Shown one piece after another: positions 1 through 5,440 of a stretch of 5,440 nt of DNA. Under the pieces are notes generated by a model. It did not search any database. It saw nothing but the letters and a program-made list of their open reading frames with translations, and had not been told where the DNA came from. The stretch is taken from positions 1,076 through 6,515 of the forward strand of contig CAJTVM010000126.1 in the NCBI GenBank assembly GCA_910579595.1, written 5' to 3'. The position numbers and the translations under genes were made by a program. Source of the DNA: an uncultured Oscillospiraceae bacterium. GTDB lineage: Bacteria; Bacillota; Clostridia; Oscillospirales; Oscillospiraceae. Position 1 is the stretch's first letter; every line of letters starts with the position of its first letter.

Positions 1-1
1 C

Positions 2-331
2 GGACAAAAAATTCTGCTCGTCCCAAAATGGTGGGTGCGAAAAAACTTTCTCTTTAAAGCTCATCAATACCTATATGGTGTTATCATCGAGCGGATGAAG
101 ATGGAACCAGGATATGAGAACCTTACCAAAATAGACGTCTGGAAAAACATGGAGCGTGATTTCGAGCACTGGGAATATGCCAAAGTCATCGAGTACACGC
201 AAAGACATCCAGATGCCTTAAGCGACTATCATACCCGTATACCGAAGTATTATAACCGCTCTGCTGGTTGTATGAACGATAACGACCTTGACCAGGCTGT
301 CTATGGTCGTTTAATTTCGGAAATTGCATAA
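2..331 (+). CDS. C-terminal end of an unrecognised protein (5' truncated by window edge)
   Basis: The reading frame is open from base 2 to a TAA at 329-331, giving 109 residues. A GTG at 35 could be a start, but the frame continues upstream without a stop (residues GQKILLVPKWW precede it) and no Shine-Dalgarno sequence sits before the GTG, so I read this as the 3' end of a longer gene. The protein is soluble-looking and rich in aromatic and charged residues (KWW, HQYLYG, DFEHWEYAK, PKYYNRS). It has no membrane segment, signal peptide or motif that I recognise. It stops 21 bases before the ATG at 353, which has its own AGGAGG site, so the two look co-transcribed. Base composition is clearly AT-richer than the minus-strand genes, as in acquired or mobile DNA. 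I cannot assign a function; a protein carried by a phage or conjugative element is only a guess from composition. Confidence 0.6.
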   Translation, partial: GQKILLVPKWWVRKNFLFKAHQYLYGVIIERMKMEPGYENLTKIDVWKNMERDFEHWEYAKVIEYTQRHPDALSDYHTRIPKYYNRSAGCMNDNDLDQAVYGRLISEIA

Positions 332-339
332 GCCACAAG

Positions 340-345
340 AGGAGG
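340..345 (+). promoter_or_regulatory. Ribosome binding site AGGAGG
   Basis: This is a perfect AGGAGG, with 7 bases between it and the ATG at 353 and 20 bases between it and the ATG at 366. The spacing is ideal for the 353 start and too long for direct use at 366. Its strength argues that a real small gene begins here, even though the frame opened at 353 closes after 17 codons. Confidence 0.7.
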
Positions 346-352
346 AATAACC

Positions 353-406
353 ATGGCTGTACATCATGGCGGTAAAGTTGGAAAAACCGCCAACCCGTTG
401 CGTTAA
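353..406 (+). pseudogene. 17-codon reading frame behind a strong RBS, possibly the broken start of a small gene
   Basis: The frame starts at the ATG ideally placed behind AGGAGG, encodes MAVHHGGKVGKTANPLR and hits TAA at 404, TAG at 407 and, one codon later, TAA at 413. From memory, small basic proteins beginning MAVHHGGKVGKA.. occur in mobile elements of gut Firmicutes and continue for roughly 40 residues. If that memory is right, this copy has lost its 3' part. The second frame (366-518) overlaps it, so a single-base frameshift, a sequencing error, or a true short leader peptide are all possible. I know no function for the family. Confidence 0.35.
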
Positions 407-518
407 TAGTGGTAAGGAACTCACGCAAGGAGACTGTTGGCTGACAATTCGTAGTGCAAAAGCGCAAGATGGGTTATGGATTTATAAATTATCCACAGCC
501 CATCTTTGTGCTTATTAG
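366..518 (+). CDS. Possible 50-residue Cys-containing small protein
   Basis: The frame begins at the ATG at 366 and ends with TAG at 516-518. It encodes 50 residues starting MAVKLEKPPTRCVNSGKEL. Three cysteines (residues 12, 24 and 48), two tryptophans (25 and 38) and the segment AKAQDGLWIYKL give it a protein-like composition rather than that of a random frame. Cys12 and Cys24, with Cys48 near the end, could form part of a small metal site, but no complete zinc ribbon (four ligands) is present. The AGGAGG site lies 20 bases upstream, too far for normal initiation. Translation could instead come by coupling to the 353 frame, or the two frames were once one gene. The family is not recognised. 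Confidence 0.4.
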   Translation: MAVKLEKPPTRCVNSGKELTQGDCWLTIRSAKAQDGLWIYKLSTAHLCAY

Positions 519-754
519 AAGTTTACCAAGCAAGTGTGTGCCATCGGTCCCGTCTGCCTGGCTCTCTGCGCCGCGCGGTGGCTGGAATATAGTGGATTCA
601 GAGTACGAATAGCCGCCGTATCACGTTTCTCCGTGATACGGCGGCTTTGAGTCTATAGCGGCAGAATATGGTCCAGGCCGGTACTGCGCCCCTGCTCTTT
701 TTGCCGGGATTCGATTTGCCGGATGAAATAAGTCTATCCAGCGAGCGGGGCATT
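519..754. other. Intergenic spacer between convergent units and likely composition junction
   Basis: I see no credible gene in these 236 bases. The short frames here have no ribosome site and no protein-like composition. The spacer holds the perfect hairpin at 611-646 and otherwise nothing I can name: no convincing promoter, tRNA, insertion-sequence end or attachment site. It marks the change from AT-richer plus-strand genes to the GC-rich minus-strand operon. Confidence 0.5.
611..646. terminator. Perfect 15-bp hairpin, candidate (bidirectional) terminator
   Basis: The arms are 611-625 (AGCCGCCGTATCACG) and 632-646 (its exact reverse complement), with a 6-base loop TTTCTC at 626-631. On the plus strand it is followed only by TTTGAG and on the minus strand by ATTCG, so a classic U-tract is weak on both sides. 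It sits about 110 bases past the stop of the minus-strand surface-protein gene and about 90 bases past the small plus-strand frames, between convergent units, which is where a terminator or mRNA 3'-end-stabilising hairpin is expected. A recombination or element-end role is possible but nothing else supports it. Confidence 0.6.
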
Positions 755-3700
755 TTATTTCGATGCTGGCTCCTCTTTTCCTTTCTGAGCCTTGGCGGCC
801 TTTCTCTTGTGTTTGCCGGCAATCAGCACGAGTGCTGCCAAGGCAGCCAAACCGCCCACGACAGCGGGGATCAGCCACAGGGCGCTCCGAGTAGATTGGA
901 TACAGAAAGTGCCCTGGGTTCCGGTCATGGTCAGCAATAGATACTGTCCGTTTTGGACGGCTTCCACCTGTTGCCACTGGCCGTTCTGATACTGCCAGAC
1001 ATGGGTACCGCTGTCAGGGCTTAACAGCCGCAAAGGAACGGAATCCTCTGGCTCCGCTCCAGCGAGAACGACGTCCCACACGACGGCCTGCTCCCCCGCC
1101 TCCTGGGGCGGAACCTGGACGCTGTCTGTCACATGGAGAACGGCGTCCCCGGTAAACTGTCCCTCCGCCAGGGCCAGGGCCAGCTTTCCGGACAGCTCCC
1201 GGCTGGCCACCACAGTAACCCAAGGGGTATAGACCGCGTTCACGGTCAGGTCGGAGCGCAGGCCGGAGACATCAAACTCCGGCCAGACGCCGTAATTGCC
1301 CTCCAGCTCTGGCACAGGGGGCAGGTCGAGCCTGGACAGGTCCTCCCCGTAGAGGAAGGGAATCTGCGCCACCGTTTTTTCCTCCGCCACCAGAGTCAGC
1401 GTAAAGGCGGTGAACTCTGGCGGAATATCGGGCAGCTGGCTCAGCGCGTTAAAGGGGATGGGCTCGGCCCGCCCCGCGTAGCTGACGCCGTCCACCCCGG
1501 CGGTGCCGGTGTCTACAAAGAGATTGCCGGACAGCGCCCCATCCGTCTCTATGCCGCCGGCAATGGCTCCCAGATACTCCGTGCCTTCCTCGATTGTGAC
1601 GATGGCACGGCAGTCCCGCAGACGGCTGGCCCAGCCGGCAATGCCGCCGACGTAATTCTCTCCGGACAGGGTGCTCTTGACATGGCAGCTGCGGATGGAG
1701 GCGTCCGCATAGCCGGCCACACCCCCCACATAGTTCCCGCCGGTGCTGGCTACCGGGCCGTAATTCTGGCACTCCAAGGCAGTACCCAGGTCCATGCGCC
1801 CCGCCAGACCGCCCACGCAGTCCTTCTTGCCGGTGACGGCCCCACGATTGACGCAGTTCATCAGCACCGCCTTGGTCTCGTAGCTGCTGCCAAAGGAGAA
1901 CCGGCCGGTCGTGTCGTCCTCCGGGTCCAGGTCGAATTCAATGGCCACGGCACCGGCAATGCCGCCCACGTTGCGGTCTCCCTCCACGGTTCCCAGGTTG
2001 GAGCAGTCCGCCACCTTGCCCTCCCGGGTGGCGGAGATGTCCTCATCGGAGGTGTCCTGAATGATGCCCTCCAGGCCGCCTTCAGCGGTGTCCCTGGCGT
2101 CATCCATTGCGTCCAGCAGAAGGGTGAATACCGCGTTAAACTGCCGGTTGATGGCCCGCAGGTCGGCGGTCAGGGTGCCGTTCCCGGTCTGAAGGGCGCT
2201 GTTCAGCCCGTCCATCTCCTCCAGCAGGCCGCTCATGGCATCATAAAGGCTGTCGCCGGCCTGCCGGAAGTCCTCCCCCAGGGGGGTGAACTCCGCAGGA
2301 CCGTCCTCGGTGAGCGTATCCACCGCATCGCCAATGGTATCCAGCGCCCGGCGCAGCAGCCGCCCGATGACGGCGGAGGTGTCAGAGGCCTCCTCCAGTG
2401 TATCCAGGGCGTCTCCCAGCTGGCTGGACAGAGCGCCGGAGCGGCTCAGGGCCTGCTGGAGCTGAGACAGGGCATCATCCAGATCATCCCCCACTCCCCG
2501 CAGGGCGCGGAATGCCTGACGCAGCTCCTCCCGCGCCGCCAGAAGAGAGCTGACGGAGATGGAGCCGCTTCCCAAATCCAGAAAGCCTTGAAAGGCGTCC
2601 AGCGCGCGTTCCAGCCGGCTTACCGCCGTGGTCAGCCCGGAGGCGGACTGCCGCAGCTTCTCCACCGCGAGACGCAGGTCCCGCGCGGCCCGATCGCCGG
2701 TGTCCACCGCGCCGCCCAGAGAATCCAAAGCGTCCCCCAGCTGGCGGGACAGGCGCTCCAGCCGCCCGCCCACGTCGGACAGATCGTCCAGGGCGGGAGA
2801 AATTTTGTCCAGCGCGCCGGTGATGTCGGCGGTCAGGGTGTTGATGGTGCCGATGTTCTCGTCGGTAAAATCGGAAACCCGGTCCAGCAGCTCCTTGGTG
2901 CTGTCCTTGGCGCTGCCGGCGTAGTCTCCCATGGCGCTGAGCTGGGCGGAGACGCTGTCTCCGGTGCGCTCCGCGTCGTCCAGCGCGCGGTTAATCAGGT
3001 TTTCCAGGGTGTTCAGCTCCTGGCGCAGCTGCTCCAGCGTGTCCCGGCCAGGGTCCACAAGCACATAGGGCTCCGCCTGGCCCACAATGCCGCCCACGTC
3101 CTTCCGTCCGTAGACGGTGCCGCTGTTGGTACAGCCGGACAGATAGCCGTCCTGCCGCCCGGCGATGCCGCCGGTGTTGTACCCCACATGGGGGTAGCCC
3201 ACCGTGCCGCGATTGACGCAGCTCTGCACCACGCCGCTGGAATAGCCCACGATGCCACCGGTATCAAAGCAGCCGTCCAGCAGGTGGTAGGTTTCGTCGT
3301 CCGCCGCGGCCCGCTCCTTCAGGATGGCAGCCGTATCCGCGTCCATCAGGTCCACATTGGTTTCCTTCCGGGTCAGATTCACTCCGGCGCTGCTTTCACA
3401 TTTGAGCAGCAACCCCAAATTCCGGCCCGCAATGCCGCCGGTGATATTCTTGCCGCTGACAGAACCGGAGACGGAACAACCGGTAATCTCACCGGTGATG
3501 CTGTTGTATCCGGCGATGCCGCCCACGGTGGCATCCCCCTGAACCACGCCGTGAAAGGCACAGCTTTGCAGGGTTCCTGCGTTGTTGCCCACGATGCCTC
3601 CCACGGTGGAGCGGGTACCCCCGGGGGCCACCGTACCCTTGACGGTCAAGTCCCGTACCAGCCCGCCGGGCTGGATATAGCGGAACAACCCCTGGGTGGA

Positions 3701-3994
3701 ACCGGCGGAGGTGAGACACAGCCCGGAGATGGTGTGTCCCTGGCCTAAAAAGGTGCCGCCGAAGGTGGGAATGGGGGTGAAATCCACCCCGCTCAGGTCC
3801 AGGTCGGCGGTGAGGGTAACAGTCTTGCCCTGGGACCAGGTGTCCAGAGCGCAGTTTTTCCCGAAACGCTGGAGGTCCGCTACGTTGGAGATGGTGACAG
3901 TGCTTTCCTCCGTGGCCCAGGCGGGCAGGACCAGCGAGGTCAGAATCCAGACCGCCAGAAGGATGGGGAACAGCCGGTCGACACGTTTACGCAT
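755..3994 (-). CDS. Secreted, membrane-anchored GLUG-repeat surface protein with a helical insert
   Basis: 1079 residues from the ATG at 3994. This start gives a clean signal peptide (MRKRVDRL, then a hydrophobic core ending LPAWA, cleavage likely after residue 27) and has a purine-rich ribosome site; the in-frame start at 4090 adds 32 residues that do not look like a signal. In order: a pre-GLUG module (about 33-93, LTADLDLSG and GTFLGQGHTISGL); GLUG repeats (about 115-311, VGGIVG/TGGIAG cores followed by xC.n.GtV); an alpha-helical heptad-rich insert (about 312-657, no Cys or Trp); GLUG repeats again (about 658-827); an InlB-like beta repeat (about 861-925, ending NAVYTPW); a further beta domain (about 926-1033); a transmembrane helix (about 1038-1060); and a basic tail KHKRKAAKAQKGK. 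There is no LPxTG, so anchoring is by the membrane helix with the bulk outside. GLUG domains (Pfam family) are found in bacterial surface proteins of adhesive or unknown role. It overlaps the transporter gene by 8 bases, so both are probably made together. A partner or scaffold role for the transporter is inference. Confidence 0.88.
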   Translation of the reverse strand: MRKRVDRLFPILLAVWILTSLVLPAWATEESTVTISNVADLQRFGKNCALDTWSQGKTVTLTADLDLSGVDFTPIPTFGGTFLGQGHTISGLCLTSAGSTQGLFRYIQPGGLVRDLTVKGTVAPGGTRSTVGGIVGNNAGTLQSCAFHGVVQGDATVGGIAGYNSITGEITGCSVSGSVSGKNITGGIAGRNLGLLLKCESSAGVNLTRKETNVDLMDADTAAILKERAAADDETYHLLDGCFDTGGIVGYSSGVVQSCVNRGTVGYPHVGYNTGGIAGRQDGYLSGCTNSGTVYGRKDVGGIVGQAEPYVLVDPGRDTLEQLRQELNTLENLINRALDDAERTGDSVSAQLSAMGDYAGSAKDSTKELLDRVSDFTDENIGTINTLTADITGALDKISPALDDLSDVGGRLERLSRQLGDALDSLGGAVDTGDRAARDLRLAVEKLRQSASGLTTAVSRLERALDAFQGFLDLGSGSISVSSLLAAREELRQAFRALRGVGDDLDDALSQLQQALSRSGALSSQLGDALDTLEEASDTSAVIGRLLRRALDTIGDAVDTLTEDGPAEFTPLGEDFRQAGDSLYDAMSGLLEEMDGLNSALQTGNGTLTADLRAINRQFNAVFTLLLDAMDDARDTAEGGLEGIIQDTSDEDISATREGKVADCSNLGTVEGDRNVGGIAGAVAIEFDLDPEDDTTGRFSFGSSYETKAVLMNCVNRGAVTGKKDCVGGLAGRMDLGTALECQNYGPVASTGGNYVGGVAGYADASIRSCHVKSTLSGENYVGGIAGWASRLRDCRAIVTIEEGTEYLGAIAGGIETDGALSGNLFVDTGTAGVDGVSYAGRAEPIPFNALSQLPDIPPEFTAFTLTLVAEEKTVAQIPFLYGEDLSRLDLPPVPELEGNYGVWPEFDVSGLRSDLTVNAVYTPWVTVVASRELSGKLALALAEGQFTGDAVLHVTDSVQVPPQEAGEQAVVWDVVLAGAEPEDSVPLRLLSPDSGTHVWQYQNGQWQQVEAVQNGQYLLLTMTGTQGTFCIQSTRSALWLIPAVVGGLAALAALVLIAGKHKRKAAKAQKGKEEPASK
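1514..2023 (-). repeat. C-terminal GLUG repeat block
   Basis: This block encodes residues about 658-827 of the surface protein. Cores seen in order are VGGIAGAV, VGGLAGRM, VGGVAGYA, VGGIAGWA and a decayed LGAIAGGI, most followed after a short turn by a Cys and a G-T/P-V strand. In DNA the cores show as degenerate copies of GGCAATGCCGCC on the plus strand (for example near 1637 and 1953). The units are divergent, so recent slippage is unlikely. Confidence 0.75.
2024..3061 (-). other. Coding segment for the ~346-residue helical insert inside the GLUG stalk
   Basis: It encodes residues about 312-657. The segment is dominated by Leu, Ala, Asp, Arg, Ser and Gln in heptad-like spacing (for example LRQELNTLENLINRALDDAE) and contains no Cys or Trp, in contrast with the flanking repeats. 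Probable helix breaks are at residues about 470-482 (GSGSISVSS, almost exactly midway) and about 562-575 (EDGPAEFTPLGE). This is typical of a coiled coil or helical bundle, similar in general character to the middle region of YhgE/Pip-type proteins. Homology to them is not shown by what I can see. Confidence 0.7.
3062..3652 (-). repeat. N-terminal GLUG repeat block
   Basis: This block encodes residues about 115-311 of the surface protein. Cores in order are VGGIVGNN, VGGIAGYN, TGGIAGRN, TGGIVGYS, TGGIAGRQ and VGGIVGQA, with SCAFHG, GCSVSG, KCESS, SCVNRG and GCTNSG following. Between the third and fourth units lies a non-repeat, charged, helix-prone stretch (residues about 203-244, including DTAAILKERAAADDE). 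The last core runs straight into the helical insert. Confidence 0.75.
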
Positions 3995-5440
3995 GAGAAT
4001 CCGCCCCCTTTCCCGCAGGGATTGCCGCTGGTTGGGGCGGCTCCTCCGGCCGGACAGCCCCCGTTGCCACCGCCGCATTGATGCTGCCATGGAGGATGCC
4101 GCTGAAATCGGCGTCCACCATGCCGGAGATGTATCCCCGGACGTGGCCGTCCACCAGCAGACTGCCGGTGTGGGTCTGGACGGGATGCCGGGTCTTCAGG
4201 GTAAAGGCAGTCTTTTCAATGATGGTGTCGCCCAGCAGCAGAATCTGGGGAAGGATACCCATCACCAGGAAGATGGAGATTAACGTGCCCCGGCCCAGAC
4301 ACACGCCGATGGAGGCGATGGAGGCTGTGGTGGACAGCAGGCCGATGGCCACGCCGGCGGAGGCCAAAATAGTGCCTGAGGTAATAATGGTGGGGAAAGC
4401 CTCATTCAGCGACTCGATAACCGCATCCTTGAGGGACATGGTCTGTTTCAGCTCCACATAGCGGTTGGCGATGACAATGGCGTAGTCAATATTTGCGCCC
4501 ATCTGGATGGAGCTGACCACCAGATAGCTGAGGAAGAACAGGGGTTCCTTCTGTAAGTAAGGGAAGGAGAAGTTGATCCAGACACTGCCCTGGATGACCA
4601 GGATCAACAGCACCGGAAGCCCGGCGGATTTGAAGGTAAACACCAGCACCAGAATGACGAATACGATGGTCAAAATGCTGATGAGCATGTTGTCGTTGCC
4701 GAAGGAGGCGGACAGGTCAAAATCGCTGGTGGAGTTGCCCACCAGGAGGGAATTTTCCGGGTAGTAACGGCCCACAATTTCATGCAGAGTGTCCAGAAAA
4801 GTGAAGGTCTCCTCCCCCTCCTCGGGCAGGTTGAGCTGTAAGACCAGACGGCTGTAGTTCTCCCCCTTCAATTGCAGCTGGGCGTCGGTCAGCTGGACGT
4901 GGAGGTCCTCAATGGTCTCAGTCATGTCCGCGTCCAGAGAGATGTAGCCCTCGTCCATCATGTCATAGACATACAGGAACATATCAATCAAGGGTACGCC
5001 GTAGCTGTCCAGGCCGGAAACTACCTGTCCGTAGTCCTCCTGGTCCACGGCGTAGGCGGAGTAGAGCAGCCGGGCCACCTCAATATCCAGATCGGTCAGC
5101 TCGGCAAACTGCCGGGGTGTCAGCCGGTCTGTGAGGACATAGCCGTCCATGGCATCCACATTGGCCAGGCCCAGCACCGTGTCCGTCTCGGGCATACGAT
5201 CCAGTTCCCGGAGCAGCCGGCCCTCCTGCTCATAGTCCCCCTTGGGCACGATAACCGCCAGGGTGTTCACCCGGCCAAAGGTTTCGTTCACCCGCTGCTG
5301 GGCAATCTGGGCGTCGCTCTGGCGGAAGGTGGTCAGCTCGGTCTGCCCGTAGGCGTAGGGGCAGCGGTTGGCGAACACAAAACCGCCAATCAGAAGCACC
5401 ACAAACAGGGGCGGCATGACAAAACGGGTTTTCACCGCCA
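3987..5440 (-). CDS. MMPL/RND-family transporter, C-terminal half (start at or beyond right edge)
   Basis: The frame reads from the right edge to TAA at 3989-3987; a GTG at 5435 gives 482 residues, numbered here from that codon. MMPL/RND proteins are proton-driven membrane exporters of lipids, drugs or envelope precursors. Seen here: a transmembrane helix (about 6-22, PPLFVVLLIGGFVFANR), a large extracytoplasmic domain (about 25-247), then five membrane helices (about 249-268, 272-290, 298-317, 349-367 and 384-402). The motif GANIDYAIVIANRY (313-326) matches the conserved G-x-x-x-DYA region of the family. Full members usually repeat this 1+5 helix unit twice in roughly 700-1000 residues, so the first half most likely lies off the right edge. 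A true half-size protein starting at 5435 cannot be excluded, since no ribosome site is visible in the 5 bases left. The predicted cytoplasmic tail (about 403-482) contains an odd four-residue repeat and then PEEPPQPA. It overlaps the surface-protein gene by 8 bases, indicating one operon. Any promoter lies outside the window. Confidence 0.88.
   Translation of the reverse strand, partial: AVKTRFVMPPLFVVLLIGGFVFANRCPYAYGQTELTTFRQSDAQIAQQRVNETFGRVNTLAVIVPKGDYEQEGRLLRELDRMPETDTVLGLANVDAMDGYVLTDRLTPRQFAELTDLDIEVARLLYSAYAVDQEDYGQVVSGLDSYGVPLIDMFLYVYDMMDEGYISLDADMTETIEDLHVQLTDAQLQLKGENYSRLVLQLNLPEEGEETFTFLDTLHEIVGRYYPENSLLVGNSTSDFDLSASFGNDNMLISILTIVFVILVLVFTFKSAGLPVLLILVIQGSVWINFSFPYLQKEPLFFLSYLVVSSIQMGANIDYAIVIANRYVELKQTMSLKDAVIESLNEAFPTIITSGTILASAGVAIGLLSTTASIASIGVCLGRGTLISIFLVMGILPQILLLGDTIIEKTAFTLKTRHPVQTHTGSLLVDGHVRGYISGMVDADFSGILHGSINAAVATGAVRPEEPPQPAAIPAGKGADSHA
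4001..4010 (-). promoter_or_regulatory. Ribosome binding site deciding the surface-protein start
   Basis: Read on the minus strand this is AAGGGGGCGG, ending 6 bases before the ATG at 3994; the AAGGGGG core ends 9 bases before it. It lies inside the last codons of the transporter gene, so initiation at the surface-protein start can be coupled to termination at 3987. It supports 3994 rather than 4090 as the start. Confidence 0.65.

Noticed and set aside
489..497. TTATCCACA, a perfect DnaA-box sequence
   Set aside because: It is a single copy inside the small reading frame, with no cluster, AT-rich unwinding region or dnaA/dnaN/rep gene nearby. A 9-mer can occur by chance.
703..714. Minus-strand TCGAATCCCGGC resembling the 3' part of a tRNA T-arm (possible attachment site)
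   Set aside because: The matching 5' side of the T-stem is absent, no tRNA body or CCA end follows, and no integrase or second copy is visible.
755..870. LPxTG-type sortase anchor at the C-terminus of the surface protein
   Set aside because: A hydrophobic helix and basic tail are present, but no LPxTG-like motif precedes them. A plain transmembrane anchor explains the sequence.
2275..2286. CCCCCAGGGGGG palindrome with homopolymer runs (possible hairpin or phase-variation tract)
   Set aside because: It lies in the middle of the coding sequence, with runs of 5-6 only, and is explained by Pro-Leu-Gly codons. Too short to suggest slippage control.
1133..3748. Plus-strand open frame of 871 codons opposite the surface-protein gene
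   Set aside because: It is an antisense shadow: high GC and the periodic GGI/GGV codons suppress stops. Its translation is low-complexity (runs rich in Gln, Gly, Ala and His) and it lacks a ribosome site, whereas the minus frame has a signal peptide, known repeats and a membrane anchor.
3995..4090. Upstream in-frame ATG at 4090 as the start of the surface protein
   Set aside because: It would overlap the transporter by about 100 bases and put 32 Arg-rich residues before the signal peptide. The ATG at 3994 has a ribosome site and starts a textbook signal sequence.

Overview
The window looks like a piece of a Gram-positive, anaerobic Clostridia-type gut bacterium (Oscillospiraceae/Flavonifractor-like). 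This is an inference. It rests on the GC-rich coding sequence, the strong Shine-Dalgarno sites, a GLUG-repeat surface protein with a single C-terminal membrane anchor, and an MMPL/RND-type transporter of the kind common in these genomes. No rRNA, tRNA, CRISPR array, transposase or integrase is visible.

Layout. The left end (about 1-518, + strand) is AT-richer; two 60-base lines I counted are 40-45 % GC. It carries the 3' end of an unrecognised gene (2-331), then a perfect AGGAGG ribosome site serving one or two overlapping very short reading frames (353-406 and 366-518) that may be a damaged small gene. A spacer (519-754) follows, with a perfect 15-bp hairpin at 611-646. It lies between convergent genes and may terminate transcription in one or both directions. 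From 755 to the right edge everything lies on the minus strand and is mostly GC-rich (two lines counted in the surface-protein gene are 68-70 % GC).

The minus-strand part is a two-gene operon read right to left. First comes the C-terminal half of an MMPL/RND-family transporter (stop at 3987; its start lies at or beyond the right edge). Its last 8 bases overlap the ATG (3994) of a 1079-residue secreted, membrane-anchored protein that ends at 755. That protein has a signal peptide, a GLUG beta-repeat stalk split by a ~346-residue alpha-helical insert, a second GLUG block, two further beta domains, one transmembrane helix and a lysine-rich tail.

The overlap and matching cell-envelope locations suggest that the transporter and the surface protein work as a pair, for example export of a lipid or envelope polymer with a wall-spanning partner. 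The substrate cannot be read from the sequence. This pair is the best candidate here for an undescribed system.
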